Assembly (NCBI GenBank): GCA_015039315.1
Contig: WIDE01000030.1
Coordinates: 221,544-285,543, forward strand
Length of the DNA stretch: 64,000 nt
Origin: Clavulina sp. PMI_390
Taxonomy: Eukaryota; Basidiomycota; Agaricomycetes; Cantharellales; Hydnaceae
Reading direction: 5' to 3'
Below the pieces are notes generated by a model that was not told the DNA's origin, ran no database searches, and saw only the letters and a program-made list of their open reading frames with translations. Of the stretch, positions 1 through 12,700 are shown piece by piece. Both the position numbers and the translations under genes were made by a program. How positions within the stretch are numbered: the first letter of the stretch is position 1; each line of letters opens with the position of its first letter.

Positions 1-3000
1 CGGGGTCTCGGAACGCGAGAAGACGCTCAACGCGAAGGCAGCAGAGATCAAGGGTAGAAAGACGAAGATAAGCGAATACTTGCAAGACTTTTTTGATGGG
101 TATGTAGTCATTATCTAGGTAACCGAGCTCCAGCTGACACTGTTCATTGCCTTTGTAGAGTGTTTGTTCACCGTTACCGTGATGCCGATGCGGGCATCCG
201 AGCCGACTGCGTTCGTGAGATGGGCCAGTGGCTCAGACGGCATCCGTCACACTTCCTCGAGGGCAATTATCTCCGCTACGTAGGATGGGTGCTTTCAGAT
301 ACGGTTAGTTTTTACTCCGTAGTCGCTCAACCTCGCCAAGATCTCACCTTCCATCCCAGAATACAAATGTGCGCCTTGAGGCGGTCAAATCGCTTCAGTC
401 TCTCTATGCTAAGCCTGAGTACCTCATCACCATCCAACATTTTACTGAGCGATTCAAGCCACGCTTGATCGCAATCGCTACTTCCGACACCGATCTTGCG
501 GTCCGAGTTGCAGTTATTCACGTTTTGCGCGCGATCGATGCTGCTTCACTCCTGGATGAAGATCAACGCTCTGAGCTCTGTGTTCTCATCTTCGACGAAG
601 AAGCTCGAGTGCGCAAGGCGATTAGTGGCTTCGTCAAGGGTATTTGGGAGGAAACGACGAAGGAACGGCTCGTTGGGCGGGACGATGCTGACGATGAGGA
701 CAGTCCCGCCTCGAAATATGCTGGTGCTAAAGCACTTGCATCACTTCTTGTCAGCTGGGAGCGCGCTCTGTCAAGGCGTGCTACTACAGGAGCGTCAGAT
801 GACACGAGCCAGATGAGCGAACTTCCGGACGATCAGCAAACTTCTCATCAAACCCTTGCCGCTTCACTCAGCTCTTTATCCCAGAGAGGGCGAACTGCTC
901 TAGCCGTTGAAGCCCTATGGGATGAAGTAGATGCTGTGCGCGACTGGGAATCGCTCCTTGAAATCCTTTTGCTTGATCATTCTGGTGCTGGCGCGGTGGA
1001 AAAGAATGCACCGTCGACTTCGAATATGAGAAAGAAGGGCTCGAGCAGTGTCGTCGCTACTCCTGCGAAGAAGCGACGCGCAAATGGACGGGCACCAGCT
1101 ACCCCTGCCAAAGCCAATGATGATGACGAGGATGAGGTGGATGAGGCATGGCGACTGGAGGAGGATGAAGAGAGGGCTCTTGTAGAGGTCCTGTTGGCCT
1201 GTCTGCAAAAGACGCTTGCTGATGAAGGGTCTAAGAAAGGGGTAATTTTTATATTTCATCATTTCCTTTGCGCGTGGTCTGATTGCGATCCTATTAGGGA
1301 GATCTTGACTCTGTACAAGTCGATACAACCCGCGCGTTGATCAAAGTCTTGCCTAAACTGTTCACGAGGCATCAGACAGATCCCGCGCGCATGGCAGAAC
1401 TTCTGAAACTGCCCCAGTTGATGAGGCTTGACCTCTTCCTCGAGATGCGAATGATGACGGTAACGAAACTCGCCCTCCTCCAAAAATAATCCCTCTGATT
1501 TTCGTCATGCTAGGCATACGAGACGCTATGGGATGATATCACGAAACAGATCGTCACCCAAACCGCCCCCGCATTACTTAGCAGCGCCCTCTCCGCCATG
1601 TCTCATATGCTCAATACCCCGCTTCTCTCCAACACTAATGCCACCAAGCTCCTCGAGTTGGATGAAGAGCTAGCTGAGAACCTTCGGGAAGCAGTGACCG
1701 GCCATGCGGAGCTTGATACTGCAAGCTTCTCGTCAGAGGAGATCGATTCGCTCTCGGCAATTACGACTCGTTTGGCGAGAATGGCAGAACGGAGAGATCT
1801 CACAACATGGATGGAGGATGATGATAGCGGAAAGCGCTCGAGTGCTTGGGATATCCTATCAGCTCTGATGGAACGTGGTCGACTAGGGCGAAAAGAGGAG
1901 GAATTGGTTGGTCACTCTCATTCTTCATCTCAGATGGACTATAGACTAATCGTGCTCTGCTTAGTTCGTCAATAATGCCATAAACCTTCTCGCGCTGCAC
2001 GTTGCATGGCGAGCGAGTAAGCTTCGACAGGGAGGAGACGACGAGGCTGCTGTGGAACGGCTCCAAAAACAACGCGACTACCTCGTTGAACAACTTGCAG
2101 CTTTTGTCGCAGCAGGACAGTTCAATACGACAAACGAAGTGAAGCGTACTGTGCGTCAACACCCTCTTCCAACGTCTCCATAGCTTATTCATCCTTTGCA
2201 TTTACTTTAGGCTTTCCAATCCCTCATCACCCTCCATATCCTCTTTGCTCGCGATCAATCTCCAACTGGCGCTGCTACCTCATCCTTGTCAAAGCTCGTT
2301 ATCACGATGGATGAACGCCTGCAACATCAATGTGCTGGTTTCATCCAAGCTGAGGCTGAAGCGTTCGCCGAAGTGATTGCCGAACGCGAAGCAGCTGACG
2401 AGTCCGTTCGTGCTGCTAGCGTATCTGACGACGACCAGATGGATGAGGATAGCGTGACTCCAACAAAGACCTCTCGGAAGAAGAACGCCACCAGCAATGG
2501 CGCCCCACACCGAAAGCACCCCAAGCGAGACGTCGCAGCAGATTTAGCAAACGAGTATTCCTTTATTTCGGTGATCTCGTACTTCATTCGAGCTGTCACT
2601 CCTGGTGTCATCGATCCCAGCCACGCTTCCGTGCTCTTAGCATATCATGGCCGACTAGGCACGCAATTCGACCACTGTCTCAGCACCATTGTTGTGGTTC
2701 TACGTGAAGAGGGGATATACAACAAGAACGGCGAACTAGTCGAACACGTTGTGGGTGAAGCACTCCGCCAAGTACGCCACATCACCCTCGTGTGCAAAAT
2801 GCCGTCATCACTGATCGGTCTGGTTGCATCTCTAGTCATTCACTATGTTCATGGACGGTCAGACGGACTCGGTCCTTGAAGCTGTTGGCCTCGCCAAGGC
2901 GCTATCACCTGCTTTCGCTATCCGTGGAGCTCACCTCTCGATCGTGCAGCGCCTCGCCTCAGATCATGTCATAGCCATTCACACCACCCTTCTCTCCTGG

Positions 3001-3909
3001 ATCGTCAAGCGTATTGCTACCTATGACGCTAGCGGTAACAAAAAGAAGAGAGCTGACTCTATCGAATTCTTCCGTGTCCTTCATGCACTGCTGAATACGG
3101 TCGATAGTCGAGAAGCCATGCAGATGTGAGTACTTGATACGTATCCTCACTAATTCACACTAACTGGCCTGTTCAACGTATAGCAAATCACATCTCGATA
3201 AGGCTTTGGACGATTCAAAGCTCGAAGTGCCTCCTACTGCTAAAGCCTGGGATGCTGAGCGACTTTATGAGAAGCGTCTGTTGGGTGCTATGGCCAAGGA
3301 CAAAAGTAAGCGCTTTCCCTGCCTTTTGCACCTCCTTGATGCTCATTTCTTCACCCAGCCATCGTTGCAAAAGGCAAAGCGATTGCTGCCGAAAGGAGAG
3401 CAGCCGACGAGACCGAAACTGAAGGTGAAAATGCGGATCTTGCGCCAAAGAAGAAGCGCGTGGCAAAACCGCCAAAACCTCGAGCTCAAGGTACTCGTCG
3501 CAGCACTCGCGTTGCAGGTGCTGCAAGCTCTGGAGAGGAGGGTACGGGGTTGACCGAACCAGAAGAAGATGACGAGGACCACGATATCTTTGGCTCCCGT
3601 ACTGCTTCGCAAGCCTCCCCAAAGAAGGCTACGAGGCCAAAACCCAAGCCTCGCTATGCTCCCGAGTCAGACAACGAGCCTAGCGAAGGCGCCGCAACTC
3701 CTACTCCAGCCCCATCCTCCCCTGAGGCCTCCCCTCCAACTCGCAAATCTTCGTCACCGTTCAAAGGACGCAAGAGGGCTCGCGAAGACGATGATGACGA
3801 TGGAGAGGAAGCAGCATTTGGAACATCGCCTCGGCAAGCTCGACAATCCTCTCCAGCTATTAGTGAGGCGAGCGAGGTTGTCTCCACCAGAAAGCGTGCT
3901 CGTCGGTGA
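1..3909 (+). CDS. SCC3: Cohesin subunit STAG/Scc3 (Psc3, stromalin), 5' end outside window
   Basis: This is the C-terminal part of the cohesin HEAT-repeat subunit that binds the kleisin Rad21/Scc1 and loads the ring on chromatin in the nucleus. The first complete exon (from 159) starts inside the stromalin conserved domain (GVFVHRYRD, then IRADCVREMGQW, YLRYVGWVLSDT, NVRLEAVKSLQSLY), the family hallmark. Short introns that I can place are at about 100-158, 304-359, 1242-1297, 1460-1513 and 1907-1964, with further ones near 2152-2211, 2774-2834, 3127-3183 and 3306-3359. Helical repeat-like sequence follows, up to about 3300. The last exons encode a low-complexity, acidic and basic tail (KKRVAKPPKP, SGEEG, EPEEDDEDHD) ending in a KRARR-type basic cluster, as in other Scc3 tails that carry nuclear localisation signals. 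The stop is at 3907-3909. The start and the N-terminal half lie upstream of the window. Confidence 0.9.
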
Positions 3910-4554
3910 CAGCATGTTCGAAAGGGTTTTTGCCTCTAGCTACGTTATTGCTCGTTGCGCTCCTAAACGGTGGCCGTGGTTTATATTCATATTTTGTGCT
4001 CGCTTCATTTTGCCACAAATGACACATGTATTATTGTATCTGATTCGCGAGGACTGTCAGACATGCAAGAAGAAACTGAGAACACCCCCCGTATCAACGG
4101 AAGTGCCAGAAATGGGATAAGGTTCCAAGAAACCTAGTTCCCCTCATCTGGGCAGCCACGGCTGCTCAGTCATCCAAAGTACCTGCGGACTGGGAAAAAA
4201 GTAGTCTTGATATTACGTGGCTGTGAAAGCTCCACGTAGCATAGCATTCCGTCTTGTCCACTACATCGCTTCTTGCACTACAGAAAAGTGACCAAGCAAG
4301 CAAGCATTCCTGCCGCATCGAAGGGTTCACTTCTGACCACCTTGACGTCAAGGTGCATTGGTCTCATGCTGGATCACAATACACCGTCATCCTCCACGGC
4401 CCTGCACTCAAGCCTAGAACAAGAAATAACCGTCAATGAAGGCAAGGCACTCTTGAGCACCTTATGAGAGAGTTAGAGCAATGATACCAGTTCATTGTCA
4501 GATGACCAGGATGATGAATCTGAGGCAGAGAAGCCACCAACAATCCCTTCAGAC
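3910..4554. other. Intergenic: cohesin 3' region and kinase 5' region
   Basis: There is no convincing complete gene here. Two overlapping short reading frames at 4254-4467 and an open frame from 4477 that runs into the kinase start could be 5' exons of the downstream kinase gene. I see no conserved domain that decides this. Confidence 0.4.
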
Positions 4555-7301
4555 ATGTTACAAAAGATTGGGGTTGATCCGGGTAGCAGCCTAGGGAAAA
4601 TCAGTCGCAGGAAGATCATTGAGCTTCTTGATGAAATTTATAGAGTATGAGGTACTTTCTGCATGAAGGTTCAAAACACCTAACGCTCGTATGGGCCGCC
4701 AGAGCTTACAAATCCAGTCTGGTCACCCCAACGGGCCCTCACAAACTCTAAAGCTGCTTCAGGATTCTTGTCTCTACTTTTTAGCTCTTCCCACACCCTT
4801 GATTATAGATAATGTCCAAATTGACCGGAACCATGTGATTGGGCGAGGGGGCGAGGCTATAGTTTATCGCGGACATATGGCGGGGCAGACGGTCGTTGTT
4901 CGTGAAGTAGTGATGGCCCCATGGGAATGGCAAGGGCCTTCAGGCCGCAGAGCCACCCAAGTGAGCATGATTGTTCGATCCAGAACATAAGGGCTTACAG
5001 TTCTTCCAGCTGATATATCGTGAAGCCATTACACACTCTCAACTACATCACCCCAATGTTATCCCATTCTTCGGAGTCCATCAGGATATAGCCGATTCCC
5101 ATCCACTCATAATCTTACCGTTCCTTGAGCAGGGTTCACTCCAAGCAATACTCACCAAACATTTACTAAAGCCGCACGACTTTCAGCATGTAGTGAGTTA
5201 TTACCATATTCAAGGGTTGGGGGGTGGGGGGGCAAGCTTGTTGTTCCTACTGATGGCATGATATTTTTTGAATTAATCAGCTTTTAGGGATTGCTAATGG
5301 CGTCGAGTACCTACACTCCCAACACCCACCAATAATCCATGGAGATCTTCATCCCGTAAGCTCTTGATTATCATCACAATCACCATTGCCTTGAATGTCT
5401 GGATCTCTTACTATGGCATTCATTAATCCAATAGGGTAATGTCCTGCTTGATAAGATTGGTAACCCATATCTTTGCGACTTTGGACTCAGCAGGATCCGT
5501 CATGAGGTCAGCCGATCTCAGACAATGCGTCCAGAAGGTGGAAACCGTCGATTTCTTTCGCCAGAACTCTTAGCCCTTGACAGAGGAACCTTCTTTTCCA
5601 GCCGTGAGAGTGACATTTTTGCTCTGGCTATGACTTTCCTCAATATCTGGACTGGTCGGCGCCCATTCTCGGAAGTACGTGATGACTACAAGGTTGCGGC
5701 GATGGTCAAAGCTGGCCTGCGGCCCCAAAAAACTGCTGTGGCTGTGAGAATGAAGCCAGAGATGGAGGCGGCACTTTGGGAGCTGCTTGCAAACTCATGG
5801 GCTCAGCTACCTGACGATCGCTTGGCCAGCAGCGCTCTCTCGCAATGCCTGATTACTATATTTGCGGACGATGACCAGCCTCATCCCGTGATGCAAGGTG
5901 TGCATTCAATCCTTCTGCACTATACCTTGCTAGTTATGTTGCCGAGCATATCAGGACATTACTCACTCTCCTTGAATAACAGCTCCCCAGTCCCAACTGC
6001 CTGGAGAGCTTTCCTTTGTAACTGGCAATAAGGAAAAGAATTTAGTTACAGACAGCGCCGGGACGAAGTCCCAGGTCTACCAGGAAATTCCAACAGCTAA
6101 TCGAATGCAAGCCCTCGGTAACATCCAAATCCCATCACTTGGGCGTGTACAGGCTGAGGGAAGAGAGTCTCTGTTCGACCCAAGTTCGTTACCTCCCACA
6201 GTTCCATACGTCGGCTCTTCCGTCCCCTCTCCTTCGACTCCCCAAATCCCTTCCCTTCTGTCCAGCCCGCATACTTTGCACCCTCCAACCCATCAAGGTC
6301 GCTCTTCTAGTGACTCAATCTCAGAAATCAGCTTTGAGAAGAATAAGCAACGTACCTATCCCACTGACCCGAATGCTGGCAATCAAATCCAACGCCACCG
6401 ATCGCAAATCAATAAGGGATTCTCCAAAATTCTGAGGTTTTTTGGAGCGCGCGGTGCGGATCGATCCCAGAATGAAATACATTCGCGCCCTTATAGCGAC
6501 TATCCCTTCGTGCCTGGTGAAAATGACAAGAATCCGCACGCAGAGGGGACCAGGAGCGAGTTCCGAGCGCGTCAGGAGACGGCAATGAGTCGAAGGGCAA
6601 GTTTCAGCGGCATCGGGAGTCCATCATCGTTTGCACTGCTGTCACTCCAAGATGATGACGATTGGGAATTCGGTGACGATCCTGATCAGAATCTGGAAGG
6701 CACTGCCCCCACCAATGCTAACGGTCAGATCATTGGCCACCGAGCTCGAGTAAACAGGGGAGTCTTCAGGGCCCTGAAGATCCAAGGCACACTTGGCGCG
6801 GATCGATTCCAGGACGGATTGGGTTCGCGCAAGTTTCGCGACTTTGCATTGGCGCTCAGTAGAGAACAGGAGGATGAGCACACGTCGAGGGCCAGGAGTG
6901 AAATCCGAGCGCTTCAGGAGATGACATTGATGAGTCGAAGGGCAAGCTTCAGCGGCATCGGGAATGTGCAAGCTGATGGAAGAGAGCCTGAAAATGCTGG
7001 GCCGAGCGATTTGAATGGCGATTACCGTCGCTGGTTCCCGGACAGGCCAGAACCAGCACTGTTCCATTCAAAAAAGTCTAGCCTACCCTCCACGTCAACA
7101 TCAACGTCCCCGCCTCCCCATACCGAACCCCCTACCTCACACCAGCTCTCCTCAACAAATCCTACCGGTTCTGGATTCGGAAGTGATGAGTCTGTCAGTC
7201 ATCCGAGCAGTCCGACGGTTCCTATCCCCACCATCTACGTCACACACGTTGATAGCGAACCCCCGCATGACGAGCCGGGAGTAGCACCAAGAGGGAGATG
7301 A
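4555..7301 (+). CDS. TKL-like protein kinase (possible pseudokinase) with a captured disordered C-terminal tail
   Basis: A phase-consistent six-exon model is 4555-4644, 4718-4960, 5001-5192, 5281-5355, 5435-5897 and 5983-7301, about 793 residues. The kinase domain reads in order: a Gly-rich loop (GRGGEAIVYRG), VVVREVV where VAIK normally lies, a C-helix REAITHSQLHHPN, HGDLHPGN catalytic loop, CDFGLSR, SPELL, SRESDIFALAMTFL and DDRLA. The VAIK lysine appears to be arginine, so catalysis may be weak or absent; the catalytic Asp and the DFG motif remain. From about 5983 the protein is Ser/Pro-rich and disordered. Its last ~310 residues (from about 6381) match the tail of the membrane protein encoded at 12701-14867, including the final PTVPIPTI and DSEPP blocks and the stop position. 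A roughly 80-residue unit of that tail occurs twice (6381-6617, 6720-6962). The start codon is the least certain part; 4691 is the alternative. Confidence 0.72.
6381..6962 (+). repeat. Tandem duplicated ~80-residue coding unit in the kinase tail
   Basis: Unit 1 (6381-6617) and unit 2 (6720-6962) both run from an N-x-Q-I-x-x-HR block through GAR/GTL-GADR to MSRRASFSGIG. The membrane protein on the other arm (12701-13618) has a single such unit ending in MSRRPSFSSI. So the duplication happened in the kinase copy or was lost in the other. The RRAS/RRPS sites are basophilic-kinase-like (R-R-x-S); that they are phosphorylated is an inference. Confidence 0.75.
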
Positions 7302-7969
7302 TGCTATCTCTTCTCACAAGCCAAAACCGTTCTGTTTACTTATCTTCTGACGCCTCATGACCTAGAAGCCGGCCATCTCCAGATCCCCGTCTCTGCACTC
7401 AAAGTCTGCTTGACTCTAGACTTACGCCGCCCAAATTTGCTTTATCTATTCATGTCGCTGCTCTCCAATTCACAGCTCACTGGCATTGCATGTCTACTAC
7501 ACTTTTATCGCTGTCGCATGTATTGTACACCGCTTAACGCATTCTACTGAGAGAAGTCTGCATATACATTTCGAATATTATTCAATATATACAGTGTTCC
7601 ACTCTAGCCATGGCGTGTTCTCTGCAAAAGCATGAAGCTGTCTCCTATTGGTGTCAACTCTCTAGCTCGAAAGGCCAGCCCTAGGCTCAAAGTGCACCAG
7701 ACCTGCCATTTTCAACGCATTGGAGTGGGATCAAAGAGGTATATGCGTGACGATGAGCTGAGCAGTGGGACAACAGGTCTGTTTGTTTTGATTCACGCGT
7801 TGGCGTGGTGTGTTTGGCCACACCTATACGATTACATCAGCCTCGTGACTCCGTCGACTATATAAGCTGGCAGACGACGATGCGACTGCTCAAGTTTCCC
7901 CTCCTGCCCTCTACCTTGGCCCTACATATCACCTAACCTCTTCACCTCTCTTATCTCGTTTCATATACC
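7302..7969. other. Intergenic: kinase 3' region and H2A copy 1 promoter
   Basis: It holds the presumptive 3' UTR of the kinase (an AT-rich block near 7561-7600 with CATATACATTTCGAA is shared in inverted form with 12367-12410) and the H2A promoter. A 77-codon open frame at 7632-7865 has no recognisable product and overlaps the promoter block, so I do not call it a gene. Confidence 0.6.
7826..7866 (+). promoter_or_regulatory. H2A copy 1 core promoter: conserved block plus TATA box
   Basis: A TATATAAG box at 7859-7866 lies about 105 nt upstream of the H2A ATG. Just upstream, ATACGATTACATCAGCCTCG and the following GTGACTCCG are kept almost base for base in the other H2A copy (12087-12128, reverse strand), although the rest of the upstream DNA has diverged. 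That conservation points to a functional element. Confidence 0.65.
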
Positions 7970-8672
<703 letters not shown>

Positions 8673-9308
8673 ACACATCAATCTCGGGCTTGGGCTTTCG
8701 CTTTCGCTTCATTATTCACACTGTATCACCCTTCATACCCTACCCCTGTATGCACTTCTGTAGTGTACAATGTGCACCTAATTCTTCCGCTCTCTGGTCC
8801 ACCTCATCAGCCTCACCCAAACTCAACTTCGCTCTCAAGGTCTCCTCGAGCGTTGTCCAATTCGACACCTTGTAGCCAAATTTGATGACCATTACAAGTT
8901 GGAACGACGATGGTCGGTCCTGTCAACCATCCTTCGATATCAAAGCTGTAAATGACACCCTGGAACGATGGCCTAGAGAACCTTCAACAAGGCAAAATTG
9001 TACCCGAATACGTGTGCGATGCTGCCTTCATGATCAACCTCGAACTTACCTAGCAGGCTCATTTGGCTATTTTGTGAAAGCTTTAGCCACTTCTCATGTA
9101 GTCTCGATCTCATGAAACTGAGTTTGGTTTTCTCAGAAAACATGGCCAATACGCAATGTATTCCGTCTTCTCACTAGAATCACGTCTCCGGTTTAGCATG
9201 GATATATAGAACTGGGTACCAACTAAGAAATAAGGATTACTGAAATGGTCCGAATCGAGAGCCCTATAAAGTATCTCTAACGAGTGCCCGACGAGCGGAT
9301 GAGCACCC
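8673..9308. other. Intergenic between convergent H2A copy 1 and phospholipase genes
   Basis: There is no gene I can support. Short open stretches near 8882-9115 read partly like coding sequence (for example a run of about 30 codons near 8960-9056 ending in a stop) and may be debris of an older gene. I cannot assign a family. Confidence 0.4.
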
Positions 9309-11094
9309 CTAGCGACTCTGCCTGCTAGCGACGGTGACTCTCCCCCTATTCAGCAACTCCAACTCTTCGATCACCGTCATGAGCCAATTTAGCTCCCATC
9401 TGCCCCAGATGAAGCCCGAGTATAGCATGGTGGTGCCCAGCCAACTGCAAGCACCAGCAATCAAGACGAGTAGCGGGTTCACCGCTGGCATAGGCTGCCA
9501 AGCTGACCCAACGATGAGACCGCAAAGAACGACGACGCACGTCCCAAAAATGGTGAGATGTTTCTGAGAGCGAGATCGTGATGCACGATAAGCGCCTGCA
9601 ATCGCTTGCAGCATCGCTTCTACCGTCTGTTGAGAGATTTTGATATCGAAGGCATCACCAGTCCCAATGTCGTCTGTCACATTCGCCAACGCAATGGTGT
9701 GTGCTGGAGGAGAGCGCAGGTTTGATGACATGTCCGCGTCGTGATAGGGACGCTGCTGTTGTGAAGCGTATGCAGAAGTGTCCCATACGGTGGGGGCTGC
9801 GGGAGGAGGCGCGACGCTGTTCGCGGAAGGGTATTGGATGAACAGAGTGGCTTCAACCCCAAAGTGGTCTGACAACGACATCTCGTAGCCGGGTACTTTG
9901 CCCATCATGGCAACTTTTGAAGAGGTGCAAAGAAGGATAGGGATCTCATCGACGGGGTTGGCAGTGGTTTCTCCTCGTCGTCTCCATCGTCGATGGAAGC
10001 GTGCAGGACCACGATACAGAATATAATCGAGACGCTTGCCTTTCCACCGGCCGGCTATCCCCTCAAAGGTTTTGGAGGCAGAGTAGGTGTTGAAAGGAGA
10101 ATCGGCAGTGACACCATAGTGGTCTATTGCCTTTTGGGGAGAGTCGATTTCCTCGTGTTCCTCGAGGTTTCTGGTTCGCGGATGTGCTGTGGCCCAGGCA
10201 TCGACGAGAAGGCCGTGCTCCCTGATGATAAACATAACGAGAGAGGAGGGTATACTATTGAAGTCACCAGTCTAACACAGACCCTTGTTAGTTGACATAA
10301 CTCAAGAACGCCAAGTAGGGACATACGACAATGACATGCCGCCCAAGAGCTGCAGAGTGTCGTATTCTTTTCGTGAGCTCCCAAGCAGCAGTAATACGGC
10401 TGATTCTTGCAACCTCGTTTGTCCCTGAGTCCCCACCTCCAGCGTTCATCTGAGTTCAGTAGCACAAAATATTAGTCTACTTGACAGTCGGTGGAGAGTA
10501 GGTTTGTCGATTCTGAAAGCTCACATGAGTGTTGAATATCTCAACTTCATCGAGGATGGGGTGTGATATCACAGCACTGAACAGACCTTTGCCGACAATC
10601 CAGTCGCCTGCAGCTACGTCAATGGGTGACCCATTGTGGGTATAGGAGAAGGACGAGGTCTCGAGGATGGGAAAGCGTGACAAAATAGCGATTCCAGCCC
10701 CAAGGGCACCACTACGTGAGCCCAATAGGAGGAAGTTGGGAGGTCAACTATCGTGCTCGGAGCAGGTACTCTGGCTATGGATGGGACAACTCACGCATAG
10801 AAGACCTTGGCATACGGCAAACGCGCTGATACTCGACTCCGGATGAGCTCATAGTCTGCTCTTACCCAGACCTCTTGTAAGGCAATAATATCATACGGAG
10901 ATTCGGCGAGTTCATCCGCAATTGCTCGGAAACGCTGTTGGCGGTCTTTCGACACAAACTTCAGACCCCTGAGTAAGGGGGGATCAGCCGCGGTGAGCAG
11001 TCAAGTCACTACCGTTAGATGACGTGGCTTCATACCAGCAGTTGAAAGACAAGACGCGAAGTTCAGTATCATCTCCGGCGAGGGATTCAGACAT
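9309..11094 (-). CDS. ISC1: Inositol phosphosphingolipid phospholipase C / neutral sphingomyelinase, Isc1 type
   Basis: Mg-dependent DNase I-fold phosphodiesterase that cleaves inositol phosphosphingolipids to ceramides at membranes. The start at 11094 begins MSESLAGDD; the first exon (11036-11094) joins to give LRVLSFNCWGLKFVSKDRQQ, matching the Isc1 N-terminal strand. Further motifs are YDIIALQEVW (metal-binding Glu), GDFNS, KRLDYILYR and LSDHFGVEATL (SDHxGV, catalytic His). The C-terminal exon (9309-10235) ends with two predicted membrane helices, about FGTCVVVLCGLIVGSAW and NPLLVLIAGACSWLG, as in yeast Isc1, where they anchor the enzyme. The middle is split by several short introns (near 10236-10280, 10450-10490, 10520, 10710-10795 and 10970-11035). 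The gene sits in the spacer between the two inverted H2A arms. Confidence 0.88.
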
Positions 11095-11283
11095 GAGTGA
11101 CACGACACCGAGGCAAACAAACGGCCCAAATTGTCACATGGACAATATAGAGAAGGGTAACGGAGTAGGATTGGGTACTACATTATGTGGTACAGGAATG
11201 TAGACGTATCAAGATACAGAGTGATAACCACAAAAAAGGAAAAAAAAGATAGCCGGAATAAGTTAACAAACACCTCAAAAACT

Positions 11284-11984
11284 CTAGACGGCCTCCTCTT
11301 CACCCTTCTTGGTCTTTGATGGCACTATGCAAACGATGTCGACTCATGAGTAACAGTGCCGACACACGATAACCAAAGCGGAATGACCACTTACGTAGCT
11401 CAGGCGCAATGTGAGGCACAACTCCTCCTTGCGAGATAATCACTTGCCCAAGCAGCTTGTTCAGCCTGGTTATCGATGCGCACCATGTCAGAGGCCAGTG
11501 CAACGTGTCAACGATCAACCAGTCACTCACTCTTCATCGTTCTTGATCGCCAGCTGCAGATGACGCGGCACAATACGCGCCTTCTTGTTATCGCGCGCAG
11601 CATTCCCAGCAAGCTCCAAGATCTCAGCAGCAAGGTACTCGAGCACGGCTGCCAAGTACACTGGAGCACCAGCACCAACACGCTGGGCATAGTTGCCCTT
11701 CTTGAGCAGACGGTGGATACGGCCGACCGGGAACTGGACTAGATACCATCGCATAGTCATACCACTCAGCACAAGGCCACCGCACCTTGGAGCAAGAAAT
11801 AGACACTCACGACCAGCCTTGGACGAACGCGACTGCGTCTTGTCATCACCACTGCCAGACTTGCCACCCGACTTGCCACCAACAGCCTTGCCAGCTTTGC
11901 CCTTGCCTAATTGCTCGAAGTCAGCTCCTTTCCCTTTGACATCGTTTCTCCAAGCCTTCAAGTCGACATCGACGTACCAGACAT
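11284..11984 (-). CDS. Histone H2A, copy 2 (inverted)
   Basis: Five exons with the same splice positions as copy 1; the 7-nt first exon is 11978-11984 and the second exon ends at 11906. The predicted protein reads the same as copy 1 throughout, including the [10 protein letters not shown] end that lacks an SQ motif. Introns and third codon positions differ from copy 1, so the proteins are held identical by selection or gene conversion. The ATG is at 11984 and the stop at 11284. Confidence 0.94.
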
Positions 11985-12700
11985 GGTATGTGAGATGATA
12001 TAAGAGAGTTGAAGAGGTTAGGTGATATGTAGGGTCAAGGTAGAGGGCAGGAGGGGAAACTTGAGTAGTCGCATCGTCTTCTGCCAGCTTATATAGTCGG
12101 CGGAGTCACGAGGCTGATGTAATCGTATAGGTCAGCCAAACACTCCACAGCAACGCGTGAATCAAAACAAACAGGCATGTTGGCCAACTGTTCTGCTCCT
12201 CGTCGCGCATACACCTCTATAATCCCACTTCGATGCTTTCGAAATGGTACGCCCGGCTCTCTTTGAGCTTGGTGCTAGCCTTGCCGACTATATCTTAACA
12301 CGACTAGCGCTAACAATGGGGGATCAATTCATCCTCTTGTAGGGAACACGCCATGGCTGGAGTAGGTTACTGTATATATTGAATAATATTCGAAATGTAT
12401 ATGCAAACTTCTTTTAGTAGAGTGCGTTGAGCGGTGTACAATACATGCGACAGCGAGGAAAAGTGCAATAGACATGCAATGAGCTGCGAATTGGAGGAGC
12501 AGCGACATGAATCATGATAGCAATTACGAGAGACATGAATAGATGAAGCAAATTTGGTGGGTGAGAGTCTAAAGTCAAGCAAACTTTGGGTGCGGAGATG
12601 ACGATCTGGAGACGATCGGCTTCTAATCGTTGCGGGTTGCAATGGGCATGAGGCGTTGGGAAATAAATAAACAGAACAGGTTTTGCTGGAAGGTATGGCA
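11985..12700. other. Intergenic: H2A copy 2 promoter and membrane-protein 3' region
   Basis: It contains the H2A promoter next to 11985 and an AT-rich block at 12367-12410 mirrored in arm 1. Two short minus-strand open frames here (12367-12701) have no recognisable product. Confidence 0.6.
12087..12128 (-). promoter_or_regulatory. H2A copy 2 core promoter: conserved block plus TATA box
   Basis: The minus strand carries TATATAAG (12088-12095), preceded by the block ATACGATTACATCAGCCTCG found upstream of copy 1, about 105 nt from the ATG. The pair defines a candidate histone-specific element. Confidence 0.65.
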
